Assembly: GCA_016208255.1 (NCBI GenBank)
Contig: JACQYK010000079.1
Coordinates: forward strand, 1-37,033
Direction of reading: 5' to 3'
Length of the DNA: 37,033 nucleotides
From: Deltaproteobacteria bacterium
GTDB lineage: Bacteria > Desulfobacterota > RBG-13-43-22
The position numbers and the translations under genes were made by a program. Under the pieces are notes generated by a model. The model was given only the letters and a program-made list of their open reading frames with translations. It was not told where the DNA came from and ran no database searches. Within the stretch, counting starts at the first letter, position 1. Each line of letters starts with the position of its first letter. Shown one piece after another: positions 1-8,175 of the stretch.

Positions 1-3
1 AGG

Positions 4-29
4 GGGGAGGTGATGAGGGTCACCTCCCC
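4..29. repeat. 10-bp inverted repeat upstream of the first phage gene
   Basis: Bases 4-13 are the exact reverse complement of 20-29, with a 6-base loop. No T-run follows on either strand within the window. The hairpin ends 10 bases before the AAGGAGG ribosome site of the next gene. It could be the end of an upstream terminator or a leader hairpin; the sequence does not decide. Confidence 0.5.
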
Positions 30-53
30 TATCCATTTAAGGAGGAAAACTTC

Positions 54-1631
54 ATGGCCATCAAAGGTTTGACCCCCCAACTGGCCGAACGCGGCAAGAT
101 CAAGATCGGCGGCTTGGGGGATGAACGGAAAAAGCAGGGCAGCCAGGAGACCTATAAACTCCCGGTGAAATACGACTACATTCTCATCACCACCATGCAG
201 CGAGACCAGGCAGGGCGCCTGATGCCGGATACGGAACTAATGGACCGCATCCTGCAGGCCCAGGAAGTTCAGAAGCTCACCGAAATCCCGGTGCGGCTGC
301 TTTACGATGACATCGACCTCAACTTCCCGACCCGGTACTCTTGCTATAAGGGGAATCGGTGCTGGTGCACCGGGGACGGGGAAAGGGCTCAGAGGTTGGG
401 GGAGGGCAGAATAGAAGACAAGTCCGTTTCCCCTGGGTTCAGGCAAGCCGGCGCCAATGAGTACGGCGAAGTGTCCTGTCCCTGTGAACGGCTTGAGGCC
501 ACCTATTCCCAGAAGGACAAATGCAAGCCCATGGGCACCCTGCAGGTGCTCTTGGAGGGAGTGGACCGGGTGGGGGGTGTTTGGCGATTCCGCACCACTT
601 CCTGGAACACGGTCAACGCCATCTTGTCTTCTTTGGTTCTGATCAAGACTATCACCGGCGGGATTCTTTCCGGGATTCCATTACACCTGGTCTTAAGCCC
701 CAAGACAGTCACCGTACCCAACTCCGGCCAGAACCAGGTGGTTTACATCATGTCCCTGGAATACCGGGGCCAGGAGGAGAAGCTGGCTGAGCTGGGCTAC
801 GATATCGCCAAGCGTAGGATCGAACACCGGATCAAAATGGAGTCCATGGAGGCGGAGGCCCGCAAACTGCTGGTAGCCCCGCACCAGGAACCGGTAGAGG
901 AGCAAAAAGCCACCGCGGAGGAGTACTACCCGGAGGGCACGGTGCTTGACCTGGACCAACAGCCCCCGGGGCCTTACGTCCCCCCCGGGCTGAATGCTAC
1001 GCCGGCCGGTGACGGCTCTCCCAAGAAGCCGAAGACTACCCCGGCCAAACCCACGAGAGAAAAGGTCGCAACCATCCCCCGGGAAACCAAGCGCCCGGAA
1101 CCCCAGGCCGTCACCCTGCCCGAGTTGATGGAGATTTGTCACAAGGGCCAGGACTTGACGGCGCCCCTGCCCATCCGCTCGCACAAGCCCGGGGCGGAAA
1201 ACTTGGGGACGCTCAAAGGCTGGGAGCGGGACCCCGGTACCAATAAATATTCCCTGGTGCTGTACCTGGCCCCGAATCTCAAGGAGATTACCGACGGCTT
1301 AACGGCGGAGATGATCGTCAAGTCCTTTGCAGAGGCCAAGATCACGGTTAAGGTGGCCAACCTCCAGGTTCTGGGGGCGGAAGACCGCTGCACTCCTTCC
1401 CCGTCGTCCCCAGCCCCGGTCACCGGTCCCTGCCACTATCACCCGGACCTGGCGGCCAGCTGGCGGGATGACCAGGGAAAGAATCGGTGCACCAACTGCC
1501 CCGGCACGAGCCCAACCCATGAGGAAGTGCCCCCGGGGCGGGAAGGATCACCGGGTCCTGCCATCACCACCCCACCGCCCCAAGGCAGGGGCAACACCAG
1601 GCCCCAGGGCGAGCGCAAGTCGCTGTTTTAA
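54..1631 (+). CDS. phage Gp3-like / recombination directionality factor-like protein
   Basis: This 525-residue protein resembles the Gp3-like family (recombination directionality factor-like) found in early regions of actinobacterial and other phages. I judge this from the N-terminal pattern MAIKGLTPQLAERGKIKIGG and the long conserved core to about residue 265. Some members alter integrase direction; many are annotated only as metal-binding proteins. A cysteine cluster at about 96-108 (CYKGNRCWC) with a later CPC could bind metal. The middle (about 290-350) is Pro/Lys-rich and looks like a linker. Near the C-terminus Cys/His pairs at about 460-464 and 480-483 look like a small zinc finger. 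The ATG at 54 has AGGAGG eight bases upstream. It is followed by its own terminator and then a RecB-like nuclease, a common phage early-gene pairing. No integrase is present here, so the directionality role is family-based inference. Confidence 0.7.
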   Translation: MAIKGLTPQLAERGKIKIGGLGDERKKQGSQETYKLPVKYDYILITTMQRDQAGRLMPDTELMDRILQAQEVQKLTEIPVRLLYDDIDLNFPTRYSCYKGNRCWCTGDGERAQRLGEGRIEDKSVSPGFRQAGANEYGEVSCPCERLEATYSQKDKCKPMGTLQVLLEGVDRVGGVWRFRTTSWNTVNAILSSLVLIKTITGGILSGIPLHLVLSPKTVTVPNSGQNQVVYIMSLEYRGQEEKLAELGYDIAKRRIEHRIKMESMEAEARKLLVAPHQEPVEEQKATAEEYYPEGTVLDLDQQPPGPYVPPGLNATPAGDGSPKKPKTTPAKPTREKVATIPRETKRPEPQAVTLPELMEICHKGQDLTAPLPIRSHKPGAENLGTLKGWERDPGTNKYSLVLYLAPNLKEITDGLTAEMIVKSFAEAKITVKVANLQVLGAEDRCTPSPSSPAPVTGPCHYHPDLAASWRDDQGKNRCTNCPGTSPTHEEVPPGREGSPGPAITTPPPQGRGNTRPQGERKSLF

Positions 1632-1652
1632 TCCTAACTATCCTTTAATTAA

Positions 1653-1684
1653 AGGGGGCCTTTTCCGGGCCCCCTATCTTTTTC
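1653..1684 (+). terminator. Rho-independent terminator
   Basis: An 8-bp stem (1653-1660 with 1668-1675, AGGGGGCC/GGCCCCCT) and 7-base loop is followed by ATCTTTTT. It lies 21 bases after the stop of the Gp3-like gene and just before the ribosome site of the nuclease gene, so it would attenuate rather than fully separate the two. Confidence 0.75.
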
Positions 1685-1696
1685 ACGGAGGCAGGG

Positions 1697-2802
1697 ATGG
1701 CCAAAAAACCAAGCTACTCCTTCAGCAAGCTGGAGACGGACGAGAAATGCCCCTGGGCCTATCAGAAGATCTACATCGAGCGGATCCCGCGGGCAGAAAC
1801 GGAGCCTCTGGTTATTGGGAAGATGCTCCATGACTTGACGGCTCAATATCTGGACCGGCTGATCGGGGCCAAGCTCCAGACCGACTGGTTATATGCCGAA
1901 GGGCTCACGCCCAAAGAGGCCCCGGCCGATGTGTTCGACATTTGGCCCCGGTTCTTCAACTCCTTCATCTTGCCCCCCATGGAATCCCCGGGGGTGGAGC
2001 TGAAGCTGGCCTTTGACCGGAACTGGAAGCCTACCGATTATTTTGGTGACGACGCCTTTTTCCGTATGGTGGTGGACTGGACCTACCGGCAGGGCGAGCT
2101 GGCCGTGGTGCAGGATTGGAAATCCAACCGGGTGGTCCCCGAGACGGTGGAGAAAAATCTGCAACTGCGGATCTACGGCTGGGGGTACGGGAGACGCGCG
2201 ATCCCGATGCCAAAGAGATTCTCCTGCGCCTCCACTTTCTCAGATATGGGGCCGAACGGGAAGTTATTCTTCTCCCCGATGACCTGGCCACGGTCCCGGA
2301 CGAGTTGGAGAACCGGATTGTCCAGATCGAAACCCGGAAAGACTTTGAACCGACCCCCGGGTCATTCTGCGGCTGGTGCGGGGTCATGGCCCACTGTCCG
2401 GTGATGGCCCAAGCCATCGTGCCGGTGAACATCCTCTACCCCACTACTCAGGAGGACGCGGTCAAGACAGCCACCCTGCTCCTGGCCATACAGACGATGG
2501 ATGCGGAGCTGAAAAACAACCTGAAGCGCTACGTCAAGGAGAGCGGCCCGGTGCCGGTGGGAGACGTCGTCTACGGCCCCAAAATTTCCACCAGTTATGA
2601 GTTGGACCCGAAGGAGATCACCGATTACCTCCTGAACGAGGGCGGCCTGGAGAACGATCAGGCCTGGGGGCTTCTCAACCTCACCAAGACCAACTTGGAA
2701 CGCGGGCTGAAAAAGCTCAGACGCAAAGACCTTATCCCCAAAGTCCTGGAACTGGCCCCGAGCAAACCTACTGAAAGCATCCAATTTTGCAAGATTAAGT
2801 AA
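1697..2802 (+). pseudogene. RecB/Cas4-like PD-(D/E)XK nuclease, frameshifted
   Basis: Two overlapping frames together make one protein of about 368 residues. Frame one (from ATG 1697, GGAGG just upstream) starts with KLETDEKCPWAYQ, typical of Cas4/AddB/RecB-type nucleases where the first cysteine can be an Fe-S ligand. It continues to the catalytic-looking VVQDWKSN (D..xK), then ENLQLRIYGWG. The family sequence then resumes in another frame: VRETRDPDAKEILLRLHF, and later CGWCGVMAHCPV, the three-cysteine end of an Fe-S or structural cluster. The switch lies at the G5 run 2181-2185; one extra G would restore a continuous frame. In phages this family processes DNA ends or serves in recombination. 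It is either a true one-base deletion or a homopolymer sequencing error. The protein family is clear; the inactivation is not proven. Confidence 0.8.
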
Positions 2803-2843
2803 AACCCTTTTCAACAGTTCGTTATATACTTAACAAAACCAGC

Positions 2844-2876
2844 GCCGGGGTCCCTTCGAGGGCCCCGGCCTTTTTT
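2844..2876 (+). terminator. strong Rho-independent terminator closing the left phage module
   Basis: GCCGGGG-T-CCC (2844-2854) pairs with GGGCCCCGGC (2860-2869), with one bulged T and a TTCGA loop, followed by CTTTTTT. It sits 42 bases past the nuclease stop and marks the end of the phage early module. From here to the radical SAM stop at 3016 I see no gene. Confidence 0.9.
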
Positions 2877-3015
2877 ATTTGTTCCATGATGAGGATCATA
2901 TCTACAATTTTACATCATTTGGGGATAATTGTCTGGTTTGGCAAGCAATGTGGCACCAAGTAAAGCTTCCTCATGTTGATCGAGAGGGCCTTCCAGAAGA
3001 GAGATTCATATCCCG

Positions 3016-4056
3016 TTATGGAAGGGTGTGTGATGAGATCCACCTACTTTCCGGGCATTTTCGTAGTTCGCCATAGCAATAGAATTTTTGAGCCAAGCAA
3101 CCCGAATGACATGTTTCGAGCTTTTGACATGATTTGCATTCGACCGCAAAGTCCGTTGTCAAATATTCCCTCACAGCGCTTAAATAGGGGGATTTTTCCC
3201 AGCACTCTAAAAGTGAGTACTTGCTTAGGGTTGAATACTCTGAGCCGGCACCAATGTTCTCTGGCGAAATGTGCTTGAACGCATCGCAAGGAAATATCCT
3301 GAGGTCCGGACCTACCGTCATGCGGTCGATTCCAGAGTGGCACTGAGGTTTCTCTCGAAGCATAAGAAAGTTATATGGTGAGCCAAGTCGAATATCATGC
3401 CCAACAACGCGTAATGCTCTAATTATCTTGCGGAGTTCAATATTTTCAGAATGACTTAGTTGTCTATCTTTCTGTTTTGTGCCTCGTCCTTGGGGAACCA
3501 GGCGCAGCACACTGATGCGCTTCACACCCATATGGCGCGCCAGTTCGGCGATTCCATACAGTGACCTGTAGTTGTGGGATAACGGTACAAAGTGAAATTC
3601 AGTGTCCAAACCGATGCTCAAGCAATAGGATGCAATTTTCAGTGTTTTCCCATAACTCCCTTTAACTGTTGTGACTTTCTCATGCTGATCTGCATCCATA
3701 CCAAAAAGGCTAAACATCACGCGAGATAGACCAGCAGAGTTTAGGTCGCTCAATGCTTTTTGCGCATTGGGCACATTGCCAGTTGTGTAAAGGAAGACCT
3801 TCATCCCATGCCTTGACGCTCGCCTAACGGCATCCCGAATATGCTCCCAGAGCAGCGGTTCACCTCCGGAAAAAGTGATCTCCTTTACGCCCATAGCCAC
3901 GGCATCGTCAAGCAACTGTTCGCATGAGTGCCATCTCATGCTCCTTCCAGAATTTATTCCAGCACAGCTGGAGCAGTGAACACATTGCAGCATACAGTCG
4001 TGGGTTACTTCGATCTTAAGTTCCCTTAGCGTGAATGGAGATTTGTGCAATTCCAT
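3016..4056 (-). CDS. radical SAM enzyme with SPASM-like C-terminus
   Basis: This 346-residue protein has the radical SAM cluster motif CMLQCVHC (C21, C25, C28; CxxxCxxC). The SAM-binding GGEP follows at 64-67 in TFSGGEPLLW. The C-terminal part carries PCDAF and then CKSCQKLETCHSGCLAQ plus further cysteines, a SPASM/Twitch-type auxiliary Fe-S arrangement. Such enzymes usually modify peptides or other substrates by radical chemistry; the substrate here cannot be read from sequence. It is the last gene of a minus-strand operon, 18 bases after the thymidylate-kinase fusion. Phage thymidine-hypermodification pathways sometimes include a radical SAM step, so a role on a modified thymidine is possible, but that is inference from context. 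The start ATG at 4056 gives the usual short lead before CxxxCxxC. Confidence 0.88.
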   Translation of the reverse strand: MELHKSPFTLRELKIEVTHDCMLQCVHCSSCAGINSGRSMRWHSCEQLLDDAVAMGVKEITFSGGEPLLWEHIRDAVRRASRHGMKVFLYTTGNVPNAQKALSDLNSAGLSRVMFSLFGMDADQHEKVTTVKGSYGKTLKIASYCLSIGLDTEFHFVPLSHNYRSLYGIAELARHMGVKRISVLRLVPQGRGTKQKDRQLSHSENIELRKIIRALRVVGHDIRLGSPYNFLMLREKPQCHSGIDRMTVGPDLRIFPCDAFKHISPENIGAGSEYSTLSKYSLLECWEKSPYLSAVREYLTTDFAVECKSCQKLETCHSGCLAQKFYCYGELRKCPESRWISSHTLP

Positions 4057-4074
4057 TGGGTACCCGCTTAGAGA

Positions 4075-5778
4075 TCATTTCTCGAATAGAGTCTTTTTCA
4101 TAGTTTCGTTTATGTTCCATTTGGGTGGATAGAAATATTCAATTGGGTCAGGGGTCGGTCTAAACTTTTGCTTAATACGAGTTCTCCCGTTAATCCCTTT
4201 GGCCTCGGGATGTGCGATTCTGGCGTATTTATCCACTTCACAAAATAAGTTTTGGCAATCAATGAGATGTAGTGGGCGGCCCCAAAGATTCTGGAACTTA
4301 AGACCTAAACGTGCGAACTCATCCTCTTGCCGATCCGCCATAAGCTTGATCAGGTCAATTTCACTGAGACCGCCGAAATCCAGAAAGCACTTCTTAATAC
4401 CATCTTTCGCTCCTGGGCCGGGCATGACGAAAGACATTTCATTGAAGTTTGTCACTGTGCTGTAGTTGATATCAGTGGCGTACTGGTAGGCTAGGAAGTC
4501 CCCGATCATTGGATAACCGCGCAATAGATCAAAAACGTCATGCATCGATTTGGCGTCACTGATCCGGGCTGGGAGACCGTCCTCCATCATTTTCTGTAAA
4601 AGGTTCAGGTGATTGCGATGTTTGACTGCGTGGCCGAAGGAACGTCCCCTAGATGGCATGATGTACGCAGCAGAGTAAATGCTCTTTTTGCTCTGTTGAG
4701 CTCTCGTTAATATCCGGTCATAGACCCGGAAATCGTATTCCCTCCAGGAAATCTGTCCGAGTTCTTCAATAAGCAGTTTCCATGTTTCTATTTTGTTGAA
4801 AGTTTTGAAAAGAAGTGTCCTGAAAAATATTTCCCAGGGGTCTTGGTCTCCTTCATAAATCACATGGCGTATCAGAAATTGACTGACTCTATCCGAGGCG
4901 CGGTAGGCATTCGTGAATTTATAATCCATAAGAATACGGTCACTAGTCCATGGCATATTGTCGCCCTGTAGCCGCTTGAAAAAAACCGCCTGTCTTTCTG
5001 CGGCAAAGCGCCAGTACGTGTCGAATACTTCTGTCGTTTTTGTGGGAACCCAATGATCTCTCTTTCGCTGTTTGACCTTCGTCTGATGCTGAAACGAAAT
5101 TGAAATAGATTCTTGAATTAATGCCTTCCTCTTACCCTCAGGAGGATTTCCGTTGTAAATGTGTTTAATAATACTACCCACAACCTCGCTCAAAGGTCGT
5201 ATATTCTCGATGACGTATATGGGGATTTGACTTTCCCACTCCTGAGCCAATGTCTCGTAAGCATTGCACACCCGCGACCATTGGTCGCTCGAAAGCTCGG
5301 CCCTAAAAGGTTCATTACGCGTTATTAAGAACAATTTGTCTGGCTTGACATTTCCCCACGCTGTCATTTCAAGAGCGATCATTGCATCGAGAACATTTTT
5401 CGAAATCCCTGCCGCTATGCCATAGGCAGAGGTTGACCACCAATAGCGATCTAGGATTACCGTTTTATTGGTGGAGAGGGCAGGGAGAATTTTGTCTTCA
5501 ATACAGTCGATGTGTGCAGCAAGGTGAAGTAGTTGCAAACTTGTCGGCGACATGTGATCAATCCCAAATGATTTAGCGTTATGATGTACCTCGTACACCA
5601 GCCTCCCCAATGACTTCGGTTCTCGACCTGGGAAGCTAAGGAGGAGAACGTCAGCGCCTCTTTCGCTAAGATTTTCTGTAACCTTCTCTGCGACCGTACT
5701 TTTGCCGACACCATCGGAGCCTTCAAACACGAATAGCTTACCATATGGATGATATGTAGTATATTTCTCAGACTGCAT
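4075..5778 (-). CDS. thymidylate-kinase-like domain joined to 5-hmdU DNA kinase-type helical domain
   Basis: This 567-residue protein has two parts. Residues 1 to about 205 look like dTMP kinase: Walker A GSDGVGKST at 20-28 and the family DRYWWSTSAYG at 110-120. Residues about 250-567 match what I recall of the helical domain of phage 5-hydroxymethyl-deoxyuridine DNA kinases and the related glutamyl/putrescinyl-thymine pyrophosphorylase clade. The pattern there is YWRFAAERQAVFFKR, then PWTSDRILMDYKFTN.YRASDRV, and later YPMIGDFLAYQ. In phages those proteins act on hydroxymethylated thymine in DNA. The protein could therefore phosphorylate a modified thymine nucleotide or the base in DNA; plain TMP kinase activity is the alternative. 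It overlaps the upstream TS-like gene by 11 bases, so the two are translationally coupled. Domain assignment is from memory of the families, not a search. Confidence 0.75.
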   Translation of the reverse strand: MQSEKYTTYHPYGKLFVFEGSDGVGKSTVAEKVTENLSERGADVLLLSFPGREPKSLGRLVYEVHHNAKSFGIDHMSPTSLQLLHLAAHIDCIEDKILPALSTNKTVILDRYWWSTSAYGIAAGISKNVLDAMIALEMTAWGNVKPDKLFLITRNEPFRAELSSDQWSRVCNAYETLAQEWESQIPIYVIENIRPLSEVVGSIIKHIYNGNPPEGKRKALIQESISISFQHQTKVKQRKRDHWVPTKTTEVFDTYWRFAAERQAVFFKRLQGDNMPWTSDRILMDYKFTNAYRASDRVSQFLIRHVIYEGDQDPWEIFFRTLLFKTFNKIETWKLLIEELGQISWREYDFRVYDRILTRAQQSKKSIYSAAYIMPSRGRSFGHAVKHRNHLNLLQKMMEDGLPARISDAKSMHDVFDLLRGYPMIGDFLAYQYATDINYSTVTNFNEMSFVMPGPGAKDGIKKCFLDFGGLSEIDLIKLMADRQEDEFARLGLKFQNLWGRPLHLIDCQNLFCEVDKYARIAHPEAKGINGRTRIKQKFRPTPDPIEYFYPPKWNINETMKKTLFEK

Positions 5779-6583
5779 TAACCAGTTCCTTTTTCAATGC
5801 TCCCATAAGGGGTTTACAATCTCGCTTTTTCCCTGATCTATCACTCAACTTCAAGTTAGAAGTAACGCAGGTAATACCACGCAACTTCAAGCCCATTTCC
5901 CCGGCCATAAATAGACCAAGACGAAATAAGCCTAGATAATTCCCATAGGCCTTCTCTAAAAGAAGCTGATTCGCATAAAAGGCAACCACTGTCATTCCCT
6001 CTGCGCCATTTGCCCCATGCGGATGAAAAACAACTTGCTGAAGGCAGGGAAAACCAGGAATTCGGCTGTTAATATGGTCTTGGAAAGGATCAAAAATGCC
6101 GGCTTGCAGAGCACTATGACAATGATTGTCGTCTTGCCATTTTTCAATTATCTCTTTAAGTTGATTTACTTTTATTGGGTCATGAGGTTTTCCATATGCG
6201 GTTAGGCGTCTAAAGTAAGTCCCCCTTCGATTTCGAGGACACCTTTCGACATGTGGCCACATGCTATCATAATCATCGAATAGTTTTTTCCGATCTCCCT
6301 GACAACGGTTCCAGATTGATTCCGGGAAAATAGTACCCGCAACAGTCTCGATACTGCTCTGATTGGTGGAGCGAACACCTAACTTATCAAGATGGTTTTC
6401 AAGTGCCTGACGAATGTTAGGTGTTTCCAACTCCCAAGAATTATTCTCTTCATCGACACTAAAGCACACTATTTCAGGGGCAAGAACGTTACCGCGAGCT
6501 TCCCAACACTTAACAAATGCTTTGGCCCATGCCTTTGAAAGATTTTCACCGTGTATTGGTACTATGGAACTATCAGTAGTCAT
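5768..6583 (-). CDS. divergent thymidylate synthase-like protein
   Basis: This protein has 271 residues. The C-terminal half follows the thymidylate synthase / dNMP hydroxymethylase fold pattern. TYFRRLTAYG (122-131) is followed by a helix ending IIEKW, then ALQAGIFDPFQDH, then FPCLQQVVFH with Cys180 in the place of the nucleophile. A segment with AYGNYLGLFRLGLFMAGEMG (212-231) resembles the helix after the phosphate-binding loop. The usual phosphate-binding Arg-Ser of the QRS motif is not obvious (here FYANQLLLEKAYGN), so it may use an altered substrate or be inactive. A dUMP methylase or hydroxymethylase would make sense beside a thymidylate kinase fusion and a radical SAM enzyme. The first 100 residues are not recognised. 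It overlaps the genes on both sides (4 and 11 bases). The family call is moderate, the reaction inferred. Confidence 0.6.
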   Translation of the reverse strand: MTTDSSIVPIHGENLSKAWAKAFVKCWEARGNVLAPEIVCFSVDEENNSWELETPNIRQALENHLDKLGVRSTNQSSIETVAGTIFPESIWNRCQGDRKKLFDDYDSMWPHVERCPRNRRGTYFRRLTAYGKPHDPIKVNQLKEIIEKWQDDNHCHSALQAGIFDPFQDHINSRIPGFPCLQQVVFHPHGANGAEGMTVVAFYANQLLLEKAYGNYLGLFRLGLFMAGEMGLKLRGITCVTSNLKLSDRSGKKRDCKPLMGALKKELVNAV

Positions 6584-7455
6584 TGGGTGCTCTCCTCGGG
6601 ATCTTCAAGGAAACGATATCGGGCCAGCCCTTCATAATGTTTTGGTGCGATCCGGATATTCACAGCCCAGTCACTGTTATTATGGAAGGCTCGAATATAT
6701 CCCCTTGCCGCAGCCTTAAACATTTCCTGACCATCAATCGTTCCATGTGGGGTAAGACGGGGACCGTCCTCCACTACGACACCTTTATACAAAACGAGGA
6801 TGTCGCCTATCTCGAGATCCACAGCTCGATCTCGCCAAAACTCATCAACCAAAACAACTTCTGAATAAGGTGCCCCCCCGAAATTAGCTTTCAGCTCCTT
6901 AGGTTGTGTCTGCAACAACCTTTCCCGCTGGTTGGGGAGCAGTAGCCCCAGCGTCAACGACATATGATCAATTAGCGTGCTATAACCGACCCCGAAATAG
7001 CAGGACAACCGGAAAACCTGCATCGGTTCGACCCTATTTGGTTGGATCTGACGATCCTTGAAAGCTCGACGGACACTTCCCTGGGACATCAATAGAAATG
7101 CTGCGAACATATCGGCAAGGAACTCATCAGGATCTTTGTTCCTTTGAAATCGGCCATTATTGAGTTCTTCAACGCGAGCACCATGCTTGAATTCGTGATG
7201 CCCCAATTCGTGGGCACAAGTAAACGCTCGCCTTCCCCTGGGGCGCTGTGAACCGAGGATAATAACTGACCTAGGGGTGGGGGAATAAACCCCCTCTAGA
7301 GAAGGGAGGGACATGAACCGGACTTCGCAATCTCGCTTTTCCGCTAGAAGAAGAGGATCGACTGATGCGGTTCGGGCGACAGTGCATGCGATTCTTACAT
7401 TTTCCGCATGGGCGGCGGCCCGCAAAATGAGTTCTCTGCGAGCGTAAGTATTCAT
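6580..7455 (-). CDS. ImmA/IrrE-family zinc metallopeptidase
   Basis: This 291-residue protein has the gluzincin motif HELGH at 82-86 and a third metal ligand in PDEFLADMFAAFLLM (E111), the classic ImmA/IrrE signature. In mobile elements these proteases usually cleave or inactivate a partner Xre repressor after a stress signal. Here the partner is the HTH gene immediately upstream, whose stop codon overlaps this start. The C-terminal 150 residues, with EIGDILVLYKGVVVEDG, resemble no domain I can name and may sense the inducing signal. It overlaps the TS-like gene by 4 bases. The pair suggests that the whole operon is inducible. Confidence 0.9.
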   Translation of the reverse strand: MNTYARRELILRAAAHAENVRIACTVARTASVDPLLLAEKRDCEVRFMSLPSLEGVYSPTPRSVIILGSQRPRGRRAFTCAHELGHHEFKHGARVEELNNGRFQRNKDPDEFLADMFAAFLLMSQGSVRRAFKDRQIQPNRVEPMQVFRLSCYFGVGYSTLIDHMSLTLGLLLPNQRERLLQTQPKELKANFGGAPYSEVVLVDEFWRDRAVDLEIGDILVLYKGVVVEDGPRLTPHGTIDGQEMFKAAARGYIRAFHNNSDWAVNIRIAPKHYEGLARYRFLEDPEESTQ

Positions 7456-7805
7456 TATTTGCCCCCCCCTGGTTTCAGTGACGTTAGGAGGTCAATGACC
7501 TTTTCAAGATCACCCTGCTTTAAGCCCGCTACCTTTCTGGCTGCTAACTGCAATTTATCTCGCAAGAGATCAACCTTTTGTTCCCCCCGCCCTGCAAGCC
7601 AGTCCATATCAACAGAATAAAGTTCGGCAAACTTGACGAGTTCTTCTGCAGCCACTCGTCTACGCCCAGCTTCAATCTCCGATATAGAGGGGCGAGGCAA
7701 TCCAATTTCGGCGGCAACCTGGGATTGCGACAAACCTGCCCGTTCCCTGGCGATAGCAAGCCTGGAACCGATAAGCTTCCGCGTTTCCGTTGCTTCATTC
7801 GTCAT
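7455..7805 (-). CDS. Xre-family HTH transcriptional regulator
   Basis: This 116-residue protein has a canonical Xre HTH at about 15-70: SRLAIARERAGLSQSQVAAE, then RPSISEIEAGRRRV. The C-terminal 40 residues are helical and rich in Lys/Leu, possibly for dimerisation or contact with the protease. ATG at 7805 has GAGAGGG eight bases upstream and lies 4 bases after the stop of the acyl-carrier-like gene. It most likely binds the 17-bp palindrome at 8138-8154, represses its own operon, and is relieved by the ImmA/IrrE-like protease encoded next. Confidence 0.92.
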   Translation of the reverse strand: MTNEATETRKLIGSRLAIARERAGLSQSQVAAEIGLPRPSISEIEAGRRRVAAEELVKFAELYSVDMDWLAGRGEQKVDLLRDKLQLAARKVAGLKQGDLEKVIDLLTSLKPGGGK

Positions 7806-7809
7806 AGCT

Positions 7810-8109
7810 TTAACCCTCTCTCGACTGCCTTTTTTTCAATCTCAAAATACGGTCTGCGACTTCGCCTACAGTCAAGGCTTCTCCGGGCTTTCCCAAAAAT
7901 AGACTGGGGAAAGATGGTGGGGCGTTCCATTTTAGCGCAGCAAGACAATGCACAGTGACAACGACGCTTGCCAAGCTGTCAAAGGACTTAAGGTCACCTA
8001 TTGGCCTGGTGCTCTCGGTTATTTCCTCCGGCTCATCGACAATATCTTGCTGCGCTTCTTGCAAAGCATTGATCAATATTTCCACGATCTTCTCACGCGT
8101 CACCTTCAT
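7810..8109 (-). CDS. acyl carrier protein-like small protein
   Basis: This 99-residue acidic protein resembles acyl carrier proteins. It has an N-terminal helix (KIVEILINALQEAQ), an acidic loop, then LKSFDSLASVVVTV with a DSL motif at 44-46 (Ser45 is the expected phosphopantetheine site). A C-terminal LTVGEVADRIL follows, like the TVxEL..xI of carrier proteins. No phosphopantetheinyl transferase or acyltransferase is in the window, so a host enzyme would have to load it. ATG 8109 is chosen because GGAGG lies five bases upstream; the in-frame TTG at 8121 would overlap that ribosome site. It is the first gene of the minus-strand operon. The family call rests on the DSL pattern and length, without a search. 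Confidence 0.6.
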   Translation of the reverse strand: MKVTREKIVEILINALQEAQQDIVDEPEEITESTRPIGDLKSFDSLASVVVTVHCLAALKWNAPPSFPSLFLGKPGEALTVGEVADRILRLKKRQSREG

Positions 8110-8137
8110 AAACACCTCCAAATTTAATCTGACGAGA

Positions 8138-8154
8138 TGTAAGATTATCTTACA
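8138..8154. promoter_or_regulatory. 17-bp palindromic operator
   Basis: TGTAAGATTATCTTACA is a perfect palindrome with 8-bp arms around one base. It covers the -10 element of the minus-strand promoter and lies about 29 bases upstream of the first gene of the Xre/ImmA operon. It is the obvious candidate site for the Xre repressor of this operon. Confidence 0.85.
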
Positions 8155-8175
8155 ATTAGAAAGAAATTATGTCAA
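8147..8175 (-). promoter_or_regulatory. sigma70-type promoter of the minus-strand operon
   Basis: Read on the minus strand: TTGACA (8175-8170), a 17-base spacer, then TAAGAT (8152-8147). The -35 is perfect, the -10 differs from TATAAT by two bases and is embedded in the palindromic operator. Transcription would start about 8140 and run through six tightly packed genes to 3016. Confidence 0.88.

Noticed and set aside
2879..3278. Plus-strand open frames after the left terminator
   Set aside because: They lack ribosome sites and lie largely opposite the end of the radical SAM gene, which has clear family motifs.
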